Source: WVYX01 sp039592335
Lineage (GTDB): Bacteria; Gemmatimonadota; Gemmatimonadetes; Gemmatimonadales; GWC2-71-9
NCBI GenBank assembly: GCA_039592335.1
Contig: JBDHBX010000002.1
Coordinates: 1 to 64,000, forward strand
Direction of reading: 5' to 3'
DNA: 64,000 nucleotides
Shown: positions 23,088-31,627 of the stretch, in pieces
Numbering within the stretch: the first letter of the stretch is position 1
How the letters are laid out: every line of letters begins with the position of its first letter
The notes under the pieces: model-generated
What the model was told of the DNA's origin: nothing
Databases searched by the model: none
What the model saw: only the letters and a program-made list of their open reading frames with translations
Position numbers and translations under genes: made by a program

Positions 23088-23982
23088 CGAGCGCTTCCTC
23101 CTCCGTGAATACCGTGTCGATGACCAGCGAGTCCTCGACCGACTGGATCGCGTCCCGCACGCGGTGGCGGATGTCGTCCAGCTCGCGCACCCGGCTCACC
23201 CGGAAGTCACCCGTCACCAGGATGTGGTTCAACACGTAGAAGTAGCGCCCGACTCGCTGCATGCGGAGCGATGTCTTGGGGAACTGGTAGGGCGCCACCG
23301 CGCCGTCGAACGCCTCGCGCACCCGCTGCTGCACCGAGGGGTCGGGCGCCGCGCTGACCAGCTGCCCGACGCTCTGCACGACGATGCGGATCGGGATCGG
23401 GATCGCCACGACGACCAGGGCGAGCACCAGCGCCGGATCGACATAGGGAATGAGCCCCGACCAGCGCGTGTTCTGGAACAGGAACGCCACCAGGAACGCG
23501 ACGCCGACCACGCCGCTCACCGCGGCGTTGAGACCCCAGCCGCGCGCGTCCACCTCCACCAGGGGGGAATGCACCCGCTTGGCGACCCGCACCTGGACGA
23601 GCGCGACCATCACGCACACGGCCGTGGCGACCACGGCGTATCCGACTGCGGGTCCCAACACCAGGTCGCGGCCGCCGTGCAGCAGGGCGTCCACCGCCGA
23701 GGCCCCGGCGAAGGCGGCTACCGCCACGGTGACGAGTCCCTTGATCGTGTTGAGAAACGGCTCGAAGAACGCGTAGCCGAAGTGGAACCGTTCGTCGTCC
23801 GGCTGCTGCAGCAAGCCAGCGACCTTGAGCGACAGCAGGCCCATCGCGAACGAGATGAGGTTGAAGAAGCCGTCCAGCAGGATGGCTCCCGAGGCCGTGA
23901 GCCACGCGAACCCGATGCCGAGCGCGGCCAGGAACAGGGCGCCGATCGCCGACAAGCGCAGCGCGCGAGTTTCTACACTCAT
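23080..23982 (-). CDS. cation diffusion facilitator family protein, atypical metal site
   Basis: 300 residues with about six membrane segments and a C-terminal cytoplasmic domain (about residues 210-300), the CDF/ZnT layout. GYAFFEPF in the TM2-TM3 loop matches the family. However, the TM2 site reads D-G-F-F-N where FieF has DxxxD, and the TM5 site reads DARGWGLN where FieF has the HxxxD pair, so three of four transport-site ligands appear replaced. It may carry another ion or be a non-transporting relative. Its stop shares a palindrome with the ArsA stop. Confidence 0.75.
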   Translation of the reverse strand: MSVETRALRLSAIGALFLAALGIGFAWLTASGAILLDGFFNLISFAMGLLSLKVAGLLQQPDDERFHFGYAFFEPFLNTIKGLVTVAVAAFAGASAVDALLHGGRDLVLGPAVGYAVVATAVCVMVALVQVRVAKRVHSPLVEVDARGWGLNAAVSGVVGVAFLVAFLFQNTRWSGLIPYVDPALVLALVVVAIPIPIRIVVQSVGQLVSAAPDPSVQQRVREAFDGAVAPYQFPKTSLRMQRVGRYFYVLNHILVTGDFRVSRVRELDDIRHRVRDAIQSVEDSLVIDTVFTEEEALVS

Positions 23983-24120
23983 GGGATCTCTTCCGGGCGT
24001 ATGCGGTGCCTATTACTCGCATCTCCGCTCGCTCCGGGCAAGCAGGGAGCCGGTCGGGGACGCTCGCCCCCCTCGGTCGTCCTCCCTACATTACGCGCGT
24101 GACGCCATAGGAGGTCTCGG

Positions 24121-25911
24121 GTGAGCGCGATCGCTTTGCTGGTGGTGGGGCTGCTGGCGTTCTTCGCGGGGTATCGGATCTACTCACGCTACATCTCGCG
24201 GCGCATCTACCAACTCGATCCTGACTTCGTGACGCCGGCCCACGAGCTGGAGGATGGCGTGGACTACCTGCCTACGAACCGCCACGTGCTGTTCGGGCAC
24301 CACTTCACGTCGGTGGCCGGCGCGGCCCCCATCGTGGGGCCGGCCATCGCCGTCATCTGGGGGTGGTTGCCGGCGTTTCTCTGGGTGACCCTCGGCACCA
24401 TTTTCGCCGGTGCGGTGCACGATTTCGGGACGCTGTGGATCTCGGTGCGGCACAAGGGCCACTCGATCGGGACGCTGGCGGAGCGGATCGTGGGCGGTCG
24501 GGCGAAGGTGTTGTTCCTGCTGATCATCTTCTTCCTGTTGTTGCTGGTGAACGCCGTGTTCGCCGTGGTGATCGCCAACCTGTTCGTCGCCAACCCAGGG
24601 GCCGTGCTCCCGGTGTGGGGCAGTCTCGTCGTGGCGGTGATCGTGGGACTGCTGATCTACCGGACGGGCACGGGGATCCTGCTGCCCTCGTTGGCGGCGC
24701 TCGGCGTGCTCTACGTGCTCATCTGGCTGGGACCGTATGTGCCGTTCACGCTGCCCGACGTGTTCGGCTTCGCGGCCAGCGCGGCCCAGCTCCAGGCCGC
24801 CGGGGGTGACGTGGCCGCGGCCCAGGCGGCTGCCCACGTTGACGGCATGCGCGCGGGGTGGGTGATCGCGCTGTTCGTCTATGCATTCTTCGCGAGCGTG
24901 CTCCCGGTGTGGGTCCTGCTCCAGCCGCGCGACTACGTCAACAGCCACCAGCTGTTCGTGGCGCTGGGGATCATCTTCCTCGGCGTGCTCATCGTGAATC
25001 CGGAGGTCATTGCGCCGGCGGTGAACACGGACCTGCCGGCGGACGCGCCGAGCTGGTTCCCCCTGCTGTTCATTACCATCGCCTGCGGGGCGATCAGCGG
25101 GTTCCATGGCCTCGTCGCATCGGGCACGTCCGCCAAACAGCTGAACAAGGAGACCGATGCCCGCTACGTGGGGTACGGCGGGATGATCGGCGAGGGCACC
25201 CTGGCCCTGACGTCGATCGTGGCTACCACGGCCGGCTTTGCCCTGGTGGTGGGGATCGATGGCTGGCACCAGCACTACGGGAGCTGGGCGCAGGCCTCGA
25301 GCGGGGCGACGACCGCGTTCGTCAACGGGGTGGGGGTCCTGGCCGAGGGGGTCGGGATTCCGCGGCAGGTCGCGGTGATCTTCGCCGCAGTGGTAGTGAT
25401 CTCTTTCGCCGCGACCACGATGGACACGGGCGTGCGGTTGCAGCGCTACATCATCTCCGAGCTCGGTGCCCAGTACGGCGTGAAGGCGGCCCAGAACCGT
25501 TGGCTCGCCACGTTCATCGCCGTGGCGAGCTGTGCCGTGCTCGCGCTCGGGATCGATCGCGGCGCGGGCGGCATGCGGCTCTGGCCCCTGTTCGGAACCA
25601 CCAACCAGCTCACCGGCGCCCTCAGCCTGCTGGTCGTCACGCTGTTTCTCCTGAACCTCAAGCGGAAGATCTGGGTCACGGCCATTCCCATGATCTTCCT
25701 GCTGTTCATGACGACCTGGGCGATGGTGCTCAACCTGATCCGGTACTACACGGATAGCCAGGCGGTCCTGCTGGCCGTGGGCGGCGCGATCTTCGTGCTG
25801 GAGCTGTGGCTCATCTTCGAGGCGGCGGGGGCGGTGCGCCGAGCCCTGTCGGGGTGGGGTGAGGAGGCGACTCGGGCCCCCGAGGCGAGCGCGGGGGTAG
25901 GACGGGAATAG
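24121..25911 (+). CDS. cstA: carbon starvation protein A (peptide/pyruvate transporter family)
   Basis: 596 residues from a GTG with a strong AGGAGGT site about 5 bases upstream (24109-24116). About 16 membrane segments are visible, with CstA landmarks: FAGYRIYSRYISRRIYQLD at the start, FGHHFTSVAGAAPIVGPA, VHDFGTLWISVRHKG, and GFHGLVASGTSAKQLNKE. The family imports peptides or, in the CstA/YjiY group, pyruvate in nutrient-limited cells. It stands alone, divergent from the CDF gene. Confidence 0.93.
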   Translation: MSAIALLVVGLLAFFAGYRIYSRYISRRIYQLDPDFVTPAHELEDGVDYLPTNRHVLFGHHFTSVAGAAPIVGPAIAVIWGWLPAFLWVTLGTIFAGAVHDFGTLWISVRHKGHSIGTLAERIVGGRAKVLFLLIIFFLLLLVNAVFAVVIANLFVANPGAVLPVWGSLVVAVIVGLLIYRTGTGILLPSLAALGVLYVLIWLGPYVPFTLPDVFGFAASAAQLQAAGGDVAAAQAAAHVDGMRAGWVIALFVYAFFASVLPVWVLLQPRDYVNSHQLFVALGIIFLGVLIVNPEVIAPAVNTDLPADAPSWFPLLFITIACGAISGFHGLVASGTSAKQLNKETDARYVGYGGMIGEGTLALTSIVATTAGFALVVGIDGWHQHYGSWAQASSGATTAFVNGVGVLAEGVGIPRQVAVIFAAVVVISFAATTMDTGVRLQRYIISELGAQYGVKAAQNRWLATFIAVASCAVLALGIDRGAGGMRLWPLFGTTNQLTGALSLLVVTLFLLNLKRKIWVTAIPMIFLLFMTTWAMVLNLIRYYTDSQAVLLAVGGAIFVLELWLIFEAAGAVRRALSGWGEEATRAPEASAGVGRE

Positions 25912-26055
25912 CAGCCTGCCGGGGTGGCGGAACTGGTTGCCAGTTGGTCGTTTGCGGCGTACGTTCGAAGCTCTCGAAACAGAAGGTGAACCATCCCGTA
26001 CGACCCGCCCGATCCGGTTGAATTCGGCCCGCGGGGCGAGCGGCGGTCTGGATCC

Positions 26056-26856
26056 ATGCTCGCCGAGCAGCCCCAAGCCGAGCGCGTCGCCCGCCGGGAG
26101 ATGCGGGGCCATGCGGCCGTGGTCACGGGGGGGGCGACCGGCCTCGGGCGAGCCGTCGCCCTGGAGTTTGCCCGGCGCGGCGTGAACGTCGCCTTCAACT
26201 ACATCGAACTCCCCAACCGCGACATCACCGCCCAGGCGCTGCTCACGGAGACCACCCTGCGGTCGTGTGGCGTAGCGGTCTACAGCGCTGCGTGCGACGT
26301 GCGCAATCGTGATGCGCTGGAGGAGTTCCTGGGCGCGGCGCACGCCGAGCTGGGCGGCCTGCACTACCTGGTCAACAACGCGGGGATTCATCGCGACGGC
26401 GCGTTATGGCGGCTGCCCGACAAGGCGTGGCGCGACGTGGTCGACACCAACCTCACCGGCACGTTCAACTGCATCCAGGCCGTGTCCCCGTACTTCCGGG
26501 ACCAGCACTACGGCAAGGTCGTGAGCGTTGCCTCCCACCAGGCGTACATGCCCGGATTCGGCGTCGCAAACTACGCGGCGAGCAAGGCGGCGGTGGTGGG
26601 CCTCACGAAGTCCGCCGCGGTCGAGTTGGGACCCTACAACATCAACGTCAACGCGATCGCCCCCGGCTTCGTGCGCACCGAGCTCATCGAGACCCTGCCA
26701 CCGGAGGTGCTGGAAGACGCCGAGAAGGGCGCTGTGCTGGGGCGCATCGGCGAGCCCGAAGACGTCGCCCACGTCACCATCTTCCTCTGCTCCGACGACG
26801 CCCGGCACATTACGGGGCAGGTTATCTTTGTGGACGGAGGGCTGACCCTCCACTGA
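26056..26856 (+). CDS. short-chain dehydrogenase/reductase (FabG-like)
   Basis: 266 residues; the ATG at 26101 (15 codons later) is an alternative start because the Rossmann strand begins right after it. The cofactor motif TGGATGLG, NNAG (VNNAGIH), the catalytic Ser in VASHQ, and YAASK (Tyr-x-x-x-Lys) are all present, with the C-terminal ITGQVIFVDGG of FabG-type enzymes. It reduces or oxidises 3-oxoacyl-type substrates with NAD(P)H. Lying 70 bases before an enoyl-CoA hydratase, it may serve as a 3-hydroxyacyl-CoA dehydrogenase in the same pathway. Confidence 0.88.
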   Translation: MLAEQPQAERVARREMRGHAAVVTGGATGLGRAVALEFARRGVNVAFNYIELPNRDITAQALLTETTLRSCGVAVYSAACDVRNRDALEEFLGAAHAELGGLHYLVNNAGIHRDGALWRLPDKAWRDVVDTNLTGTFNCIQAVSPYFRDQHYGKVVSVASHQAYMPGFGVANYAASKAAVVGLTKSAAVELGPYNINVNAIAPGFVRTELIETLPPEVLEDAEKGAVLGRIGEPEDVAHVTIFLCSDDARHITGQVIFVDGGLTLH

Positions 26857-26926
26857 TTCCCGCCGCCGCTCGTCGCTGCCGGCTGGTGGGCCGTCGTCAC
26901 GCACAAAATCGCAGGGAGAAACCCGG

Positions 26927-27694
26927 GTGAGCTACGACCTCATCGAACTCACGTTCAAGGAGAGCGTCGCGACCCTGACCCTCGACCGGCCACCACTCAA
27001 TGTCATGAACATTGAGATGATGGAGGAGATCAACCACGCGCTCCTGGAGCTCAAGGCGCATCCCGAGCTCAAGGTGCTGGTGATCCGGGGGAAGGGAAAG
27101 GCCTTCAGCGCCGGGGTCGACATCGCCGACCACACGCAGGACAAGGTCGCCCGCATGCTCCAGGTGTTTCACCGCATCCCCGAGACCATTCGGCTGCTGG
27201 ACGTCATCGCCGTCGCGGCGGTGGACGGCATGGCATTGGGCGGGGGGTTCGAACTGGCCATCGGGTGTAACCTGGTGGTCGCGAAAGAGTCCGCGACGTT
27301 CGCCGTGCCCGAGATCAAGCTGGGTGTGATCCCTCCCGTGGCGTGTGTGGTGCTGCCCCGGGCCGCGCCGCGCCGCAAGGCGATGGAGTGGATCCTCACG
27401 GGCAACAAGATCTCGGCCCGAGAGCTCGAGGCGCACGGCCTGGTGAACCGCGTGTTCCCCGACGACGAGTTCGAGGCCGGCCTCGAGGGCTTCGTCGGCG
27501 AGCTCACGTCGAAGTCCGGCCCCGTGCTGATGCTCGCCAAGCGGGCGCAGATGGAGTCCTACTCCTCGGGGTACGAAGAGGCCCTGCACAAAGCCGAGAA
27601 TCTGTATCTCCGCGACCTGATGGCGCTGCACGACGCCCACGAGGGCATTCAGGCCTACATCGAGAAACGGGAGCCGCAATGGCGCGACGCCTGA
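26927..27694 (+). CDS. enoyl-CoA hydratase/isomerase family protein
   Basis: 255 residues from a GTG with AGGGAGA about 9 bases upstream. The crotonase oxyanion-hole segments are visible: KAFSAGVDIAD and AVDGMALGGGFELAI; a glutamate follows in VPEIKLGVIPP. The second catalytic Glu region of classic hydratases is not clear, and GVDIADHT resembles dienoyl-CoA hydratases of aromatic degradation, so the precise substrate is open. It overlaps the lipoprotein gene by 16 bases. Confidence 0.85.
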   Translation: MSYDLIELTFKESVATLTLDRPPLNVMNIEMMEEINHALLELKAHPELKVLVIRGKGKAFSAGVDIADHTQDKVARMLQVFHRIPETIRLLDVIAVAAVDGMALGGGFELAIGCNLVVAKESATFAVPEIKLGVIPPVACVVLPRAAPRRKAMEWILTGNKISARELEAHGLVNRVFPDDEFEAGLEGFVGELTSKSGPVLMLAKRAQMESYSSGYEEALHKAENLYLRDLMALHDAHEGIQAYIEKREPQWRDA

Positions 27695-28317
27695 TCCCCG
27701 TCCTCACCCTGCTCGGCGTCGTCGCCGCGTGGGGTTGCTCGTCCACGCAGGAGACCGAGGAGCCGGTCGAGCCGGTTACGGCTCCGCTGCCCACGGCCGG
27801 CCTGGCCGGGGAGCCCGTGACCGTCTATCCCCTCACACTCATCGTCGCCGAGCCCAGGCTCCAGTGGGATAGCCTGATCCGTCCCCGCGACGAGGCGCTG
27901 CAGCACGCCGACAGCCTGATCGAGCTGTTTCTCGAAGAGCGGGCGCCCGAGGCGGACTGGGTGATGCCGGCCGAGCTACGAAGAATGGCGAGGCAGGCCC
28001 CGGGCATGCTCGCCGACCCCGAACAGATGGGTACGGCCCTGCTGCGGGCGGACGGCCTCACGAAGATCCCCGATCCCCTGCGGAGCCAGATGCGCAACCT
28101 GACCGGCGTGACCGGCAACCGCTACGCCCTGGTCCCCGCGAGCCTCGCGTACTTCGCCGCCGACAGCGCCGGGGTCGCGCGTGCGGAGCTGACGATGGTC
28201 GTGGCGGAAGTGCGCAGCGGAACGGTGGAGTGGCGCACCGTGGCCCGAGGAGAGGGTGAGGACCCCTGGGCAGCGCTGTGGGACGCGCTGACGAGCCTGG
28301 TTCCCGGATTGCCATGA
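27679..28317 (+). CDS. lipoprotein of unknown function
   Basis: 212 residues with a signal sequence and lipobox (GVVAAWGC). The mature part contains Pro-rich spacing, then a helical region (PAELRRMARQAPGMLADPEQ) and a C-terminal alpha/beta part with a VVAEVRSGTVEWRTVARG strand. The shape of a 'LIVAEPRLQWDS...' start plus a late 'EVR-W' pattern resembles lipoproteins found beside fatty-acid genes, but no family could be named. It starts inside the enoyl-CoA hydratase gene and its stop overlaps (ATGA) the relic isocitrate dehydrogenase start. Confidence 0.7.
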   Translation: MARRLIPVLTLLGVVAAWGCSSTQETEEPVEPVTAPLPTAGLAGEPVTVYPLTLIVAEPRLQWDSLIRPRDEALQHADSLIELFLEERAPEADWVMPAELRRMARQAPGMLADPEQMGTALLRADGLTKIPDPLRSQMRNLTGVTGNRYALVPASLAYFAADSAGVARAELTMVVAEVRSGTVEWRTVARGEGEDPWAALWDALTSLVPGLP

Positions 28318-28594
28318 CCGCACACCGCGTCACCCTCAATTCGGGCGACGGCATTGGACCGGAGATCACGGAAGCGCGGCACCGGACATTGCGGGGAAGG
28401 GCGTTGCCAACCCGTCCGCGCTGTTGCTGGCAGCCTGTCTGATGTTGGATTATCTGGAGGAGACGGCGGCGGCGGATCGCATTCGCGGCGCGCTGGAGGC
28501 GACGCTGCTGGAGGGCGCGGTGCGCACGCCGGACCTCAAAGGGAATGCTACGACCACAGAGTTCACAGACGCCGTTCTTGGGCGTCTTGCTTGA
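28314..28594 (+). pseudogene. isocitrate dehydrogenase remnant (NAD/NADP type)
   Basis: The first 21 codons from the ATG at 28314 read like the start of isocitrate or isopropylmalate dehydrogenases (HRVTLNSGDGIGPEITEA). At about 28377 the match jumps and shifts frame: from 28379 another frame reads APDIAGKGVANPSALLLAA and on to VRTPDLKGNATTTEFTDAV, the C-terminal end of these enzymes, stopping at 28594. In the original frame a TGA occurs at about 28440. The central portion, roughly 250 residues with the substrate and cofactor sites, is missing. This is an internal-deletion pseudogene. Its ATGA overlap with the lipoprotein gene suggests the full gene was once in this operon. Confidence 0.9.
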
Positions 28595-28856
28595 GCACGA
28601 GTGCCCGCGGTGCCAGCGGCCGGTGGAGTTACCGCTCGGCGAGCTTTGTGGTGCGTGTCGCCAGGCGATCGAGCGTCGGGCGAGCCGGCTCGGCCGGCTC
28701 GTGGCGCTGGCCAGCACGGTCGTCGTGGGTATCTATGTTCTGGTGCGAATGCCGGCGGAGCCCACCCCGCGATTGGTGGGCGCCGCGTCCATCGCGATCT
28801 GGTACTTGCTCACGTACCTCGTCGTGAAACGCGTGATGCGGGAGTATCTCAAGTGA
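28545..28856 (+). CDS. small zinc-ribbon membrane protein
   Basis: Up to 103 residues; the first ATG at 28545 lies in the relic gene, so the true start is more likely a TTG at 28578 or 28587, just before LLEHECPRCQRP. A four-cysteine ribbon (CPRC and CGAC) is followed by two membrane segments (LVALASTVVVGIYVLV and AASIAIWYLLTYLVV) and a basic tail. No function is known. It is 13 bases before the metallophosphoesterase gene. Its original start may have been lost with the deletion upstream. Confidence 0.65.
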   Translation: MLRPQSSQTPFLGVLLEHECPRCQRPVELPLGELCGACRQAIERRASRLGRLVALASTVVVGIYVLVRMPAEPTPRLVGAASIAIWYLLTYLVVKRVMREYLK

Positions 28857-28869
28857 GGCGACCTTCCAG

Positions 28870-29727
28870 GTGACATTCAGCATCGTTCATCTCTCCGATC
28901 CCCACTTCGGAAACGTGGCGGAACTGCAGCAGATCCAGGCCGTCGAGGACCTGGTGCTGGACCTCGAACCCCGGGTCATCGTGCTGTCGGGCGACATCTC
29001 ACAGCGCAGCCGCCACGGCGAGTTCCAGGCCGCGCGAGGCTTCGTGCGCGAGCTGGAGCGCACCGCCCCGGTGTTTGCCATCCCGGGGAATCACGACGTG
29101 CAGTGGTGGTGGCGTCCGTTCATTCCGTTCGGCACGCAGGCCAAGTACCGCAAGTTCACGCGCTATTTCGGCCCCGTGCTGGCGCCCACCCTCAAGGTTC
29201 CCGAGGCGGTGATCGCCAGCGCCCTCACCTCGCACGGCGTCACGTGGGGGTCGTTGACCTGGCGCGTGCGCGACCTGGCGGTAAAGGGCCACCTGCCCAG
29301 GAAGGCGATCGAGCGCGTGGGGCAGGTCTTCTCGGAGGCCGAGCCCAACCAGGTGCGCGTGCTGGTGGTGCACCACAACGTGCTGCGCGGCGAGCTCTCG
29401 CGGCGGATGGGTCTGGCCCGTTGGCGTCAGGCACAACGACGCATTCTCGAATCCGGTGCCGATCTCGTGCTCTGTGGTCACGACCACCAGGAGAAGGCGG
29501 ACATGCTGGATGGTAAGGTGGTCGTCTCCTGCGCGGGCACCCTGTCGACGCGAAGCCGAGGGAAGCGTCCCTCGGTCTTTCACCGCGTGACCATCGAGGA
29601 CGAGTCGATTCACGTGGAGCAGTATCGTTGGGAGGCGGGTCACCGCTTGTTCAAGCGGTCTGACGTCCACAGCTTCCCCCGTGTGCGCAAGCCGAATGCG
29701 GCGGAAGTCGCGGCGAGCGTGGGCTGA
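28870..29727 (+). CDS. calcineurin-like metallophosphoesterase
   Basis: 285 residues from a GTG. The five phosphoesterase motifs are present in order: LSDPHFG, LSGDISQ, PGNHD, VVHHN and CGHDHQ, giving the two-metal site. Length and order resemble Icc/CpdA-like and UDP-diacylglucosamine pyrophosphatase-like enzymes, but the GNHDVQWWW loop does not decide between them. Cytoplasmic, with no signal peptide. The end overlaps the SprT-like gene. Confidence 0.88.
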   Translation: MTFSIVHLSDPHFGNVAELQQIQAVEDLVLDLEPRVIVLSGDISQRSRHGEFQAARGFVRELERTAPVFAIPGNHDVQWWWRPFIPFGTQAKYRKFTRYFGPVLAPTLKVPEAVIASALTSHGVTWGSLTWRVRDLAVKGHLPRKAIERVGQVFSEAEPNQVRVLVVHHNVLRGELSRRMGLARWRQAQRRILESGADLVLCGHDHQEKADMLDGKVVVSCAGTLSTRSRGKRPSVFHRVTIEDESIHVEQYRWEAGHRLFKRSDVHSFPRVRKPNAAEVAASVG

Positions 29728-30430
29728 GGCGTCGGCGCGACGCGCCGACGAAGAGCTCCTCACCCGACGACTCAGGGAACTGGGCCTTCCCGACATCCCG
29801 CGTCTCGAGATGCACGAGAATCGCACCGTCCTGGTGAGCGTGACCAAGCACGGGGCATTGCGTCTTCACCGTGGCTACGCGTACGCATCCGACCGGGTGC
29901 TGTTGGCGGTCGTCGCCTATGTCTCCCCCACTGCGGGCCCTGCCGAGCACAGGGAGGCCGAGCACGTGCTGGAGGGATTCCCCGTGGAGGAGTTCGTGCG
30001 GGCCCCCCGTCGGCGGGGCCGCCCCCGGATGCTCCGGGGCGATCGCCAGCTGCTGACCCGTCTGGAGGAGCTGCACGGCGAGTTCAACCGGCGACATTTC
30101 TCGGGAGCGCTGGGACCCATCGAGTTTCGCGTCTCCAGCCGGATGCGCACCCGCCTGGGTGAGTTGACCATCGATGTGCGCACCGGCCGGCCGACCGAGA
30201 TCGCCGTCAGCCGCCGCCACATCGAGCAGGACGGGTGGGAGGAAGTTGGGCATACGCTGCTGCACGAGATGGTGCACCAATGGCAGGCCGAGTCGGGACA
30301 GGAAGCCGATCACGGCCCCGCATTTCGCCGCAAGGCGCGAGAGGTGGGGATCGCCCCGGTGGCGAGCCGTGCCGTTGACGTGAGACCGCGATACGTGAGT
30401 GGAGATCACGAGGGAGAGGGGGCAGCATGA
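29696..30430 (+). CDS. SprT-like zinc-dependent protein
   Basis: 244 residues from the ATG at 29696; a GTG 5 codons earlier (29681) is also possible. The second half has the SprT-like layout: LTRLEELHGEFNRRHFSG, IEFRVSSRMRTRLGE and the zinc motif HTLLHEMVHQWQ with a distal H (DHGPAF). SprT/Spartan-like proteins are putative metallopeptidases; bacterial members have unknown targets. The N-terminal half is basic and unassigned. It overlaps the acyl-CoA dehydrogenase start by 4 bases (ATGA). Confidence 0.8.
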   Translation: MRRKSRRAWAEASARRADEELLTRRLRELGLPDIPRLEMHENRTVLVSVTKHGALRLHRGYAYASDRVLLAVVAYVSPTAGPAEHREAEHVLEGFPVEEFVRAPRRRGRPRMLRGDRQLLTRLEELHGEFNRRHFSGALGPIEFRVSSRMRTRLGELTIDVRTGRPTEIAVSRRHIEQDGWEEVGHTLLHEMVHQWQAESGQEADHGPAFRRKAREVGIAPVASRAVDVRPRYVSGDHEGEGAA

Positions 30431-31614
30431 CGTTCCAGGGCGTGGACTTCTACGACGTCGACTCGCTCTTCACCGAGGAGGAGCGCGCGGTGCGCGACAC
30501 CGTGCGCCGCTGGGTGGATGACGCGGTGATGCCGATCATCCGGGAGCACTACTTGCAGCGGACCTTCCCCGAGGAGCTCATTCCGCAGATGGGCGAGCTG
30601 GGGATGTACGGCGCCAACCTCCCTGCCCAGTACGGGTGTGCCGAGCTCAACAGCGTGGCCTACGGGCTCATCATGCAGGAGCTGGAGCGTGGCGACTCGG
30701 GGCTGCGGTCGTTTGCCTCGGTGCAGGGCGCCCTCGTGATGTATCCCATCTTCACCTTTGGAAGCGAGGAGCAGCGCAAGGAGTGGCTGCCCAAGCTCGC
30801 GACCGGCGAGGTCATCGGGTGCTTTGGGCTCACCGAGCCTGACTACGGCTCCAACCCCGGAGGGTTGATCACTACGGCGCGCGAGGACGGCGACCACTGG
30901 GTGCTGAGCGGTGCCAAGATGTGGATCACCAGCGGGTCCATGGCCCACATGGCGATCATCTGGGCCAAGACGGGGGAGCTGGACGACGTGCGTTCCATTC
31001 GCGGCTTCATCGTGCCCACCGACGCCAAGGGGTTCACGGCCAAGGACCAGGAAGGGAAGCTCTCGCTGCTGGCGAGCGACACGAGCGAGCTTGTGCTGGA
31101 AGACGTACGCGTGCCGAAGGACGCCCTCCTCCCCGCTAGCGATGGGGGCCTCAAGTGTGCCTTGATGTGCCTCACGCAGGCGCGCTATGGGATCGCGTGG
31201 GGTGGGATCGGGGCCGCCATGGCCTGCTTCGAGGAGGCCGTGAGCTACGCCAAGGAACGGGTGATGTTCGACCGCCCCATCGGCGGGTTCCAGATCCAGC
31301 AGCAGCGCATTGCCGACATGCTCACCGAGATCACCAAGGCCCAGTTGCTGTGCGTTCAGCTCGGGCGACTCAAGGATCGGGACGAGGCCACGCCGCAACA
31401 GGTCTCGCTCGCCAAGCGGAACAACGTGGACATGGCCTGTGAATGCGCGCGCGAGACGCGCCGCCTGCTGGGAGCGAGCGGCATCCTCGCCGAGTACCAG
31501 GCCATGCGGCACCTCGCCAACCTCGAGAGCGTGTACACCTACGAAGGCACCCACGACGTCCACACGCTCATCCTCGGCGAGGCGGTCACCGGGCTGAGCG
31601 CGTTCTCGGGGTAG
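30427..31614 (+). CDS. glutaryl-CoA dehydrogenase-type acyl-CoA dehydrogenase
   Basis: 395 residues, the usual length of the family. Substrate-specific features of glutaryl-CoA dehydrogenase are present: SGLRSFASVQGALVM with R94 (the arginine that binds the glutaryl carboxylate), CFGLTEPDYGSNPGG, and the catalytic base E373 in YEGTHDVHTLILG. FAD-binding and C-terminal tetramer segments are normal. The reaction is oxidative decarboxylation of glutaryl-CoA to crotonyl-CoA in lysine and aromatic breakdown, passing electrons to ETF. EtfB, EtfA and ETF-QO are encoded 6-10 kb downstream. Confidence 0.9.
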   Translation: MTFQGVDFYDVDSLFTEEERAVRDTVRRWVDDAVMPIIREHYLQRTFPEELIPQMGELGMYGANLPAQYGCAELNSVAYGLIMQELERGDSGLRSFASVQGALVMYPIFTFGSEEQRKEWLPKLATGEVIGCFGLTEPDYGSNPGGLITTAREDGDHWVLSGAKMWITSGSMAHMAIIWAKTGELDDVRSIRGFIVPTDAKGFTAKDQEGKLSLLASDTSELVLEDVRVPKDALLPASDGGLKCALMCLTQARYGIAWGGIGAAMACFEEAVSYAKERVMFDRPIGGFQIQQQRIADMLTEITKAQLLCVQLGRLKDRDEATPQQVSLAKRNNVDMACECARETRRLLGASGILAEYQAMRHLANLESVYTYEGTHDVHTLILGEAVTGLSAFSG

Positions 31615-31627
31615 CAGCTCCAGGCTC

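Noticed and set aside
24184..26391. A 735-codon minus-strand open frame
   Set aside because: It lies antisense to cstA and the SDR gene, is dominated by His, Arg, Gln and Asp as mirror frames of high-GC genes are, and has no motif. CstA is certain on the other strand.
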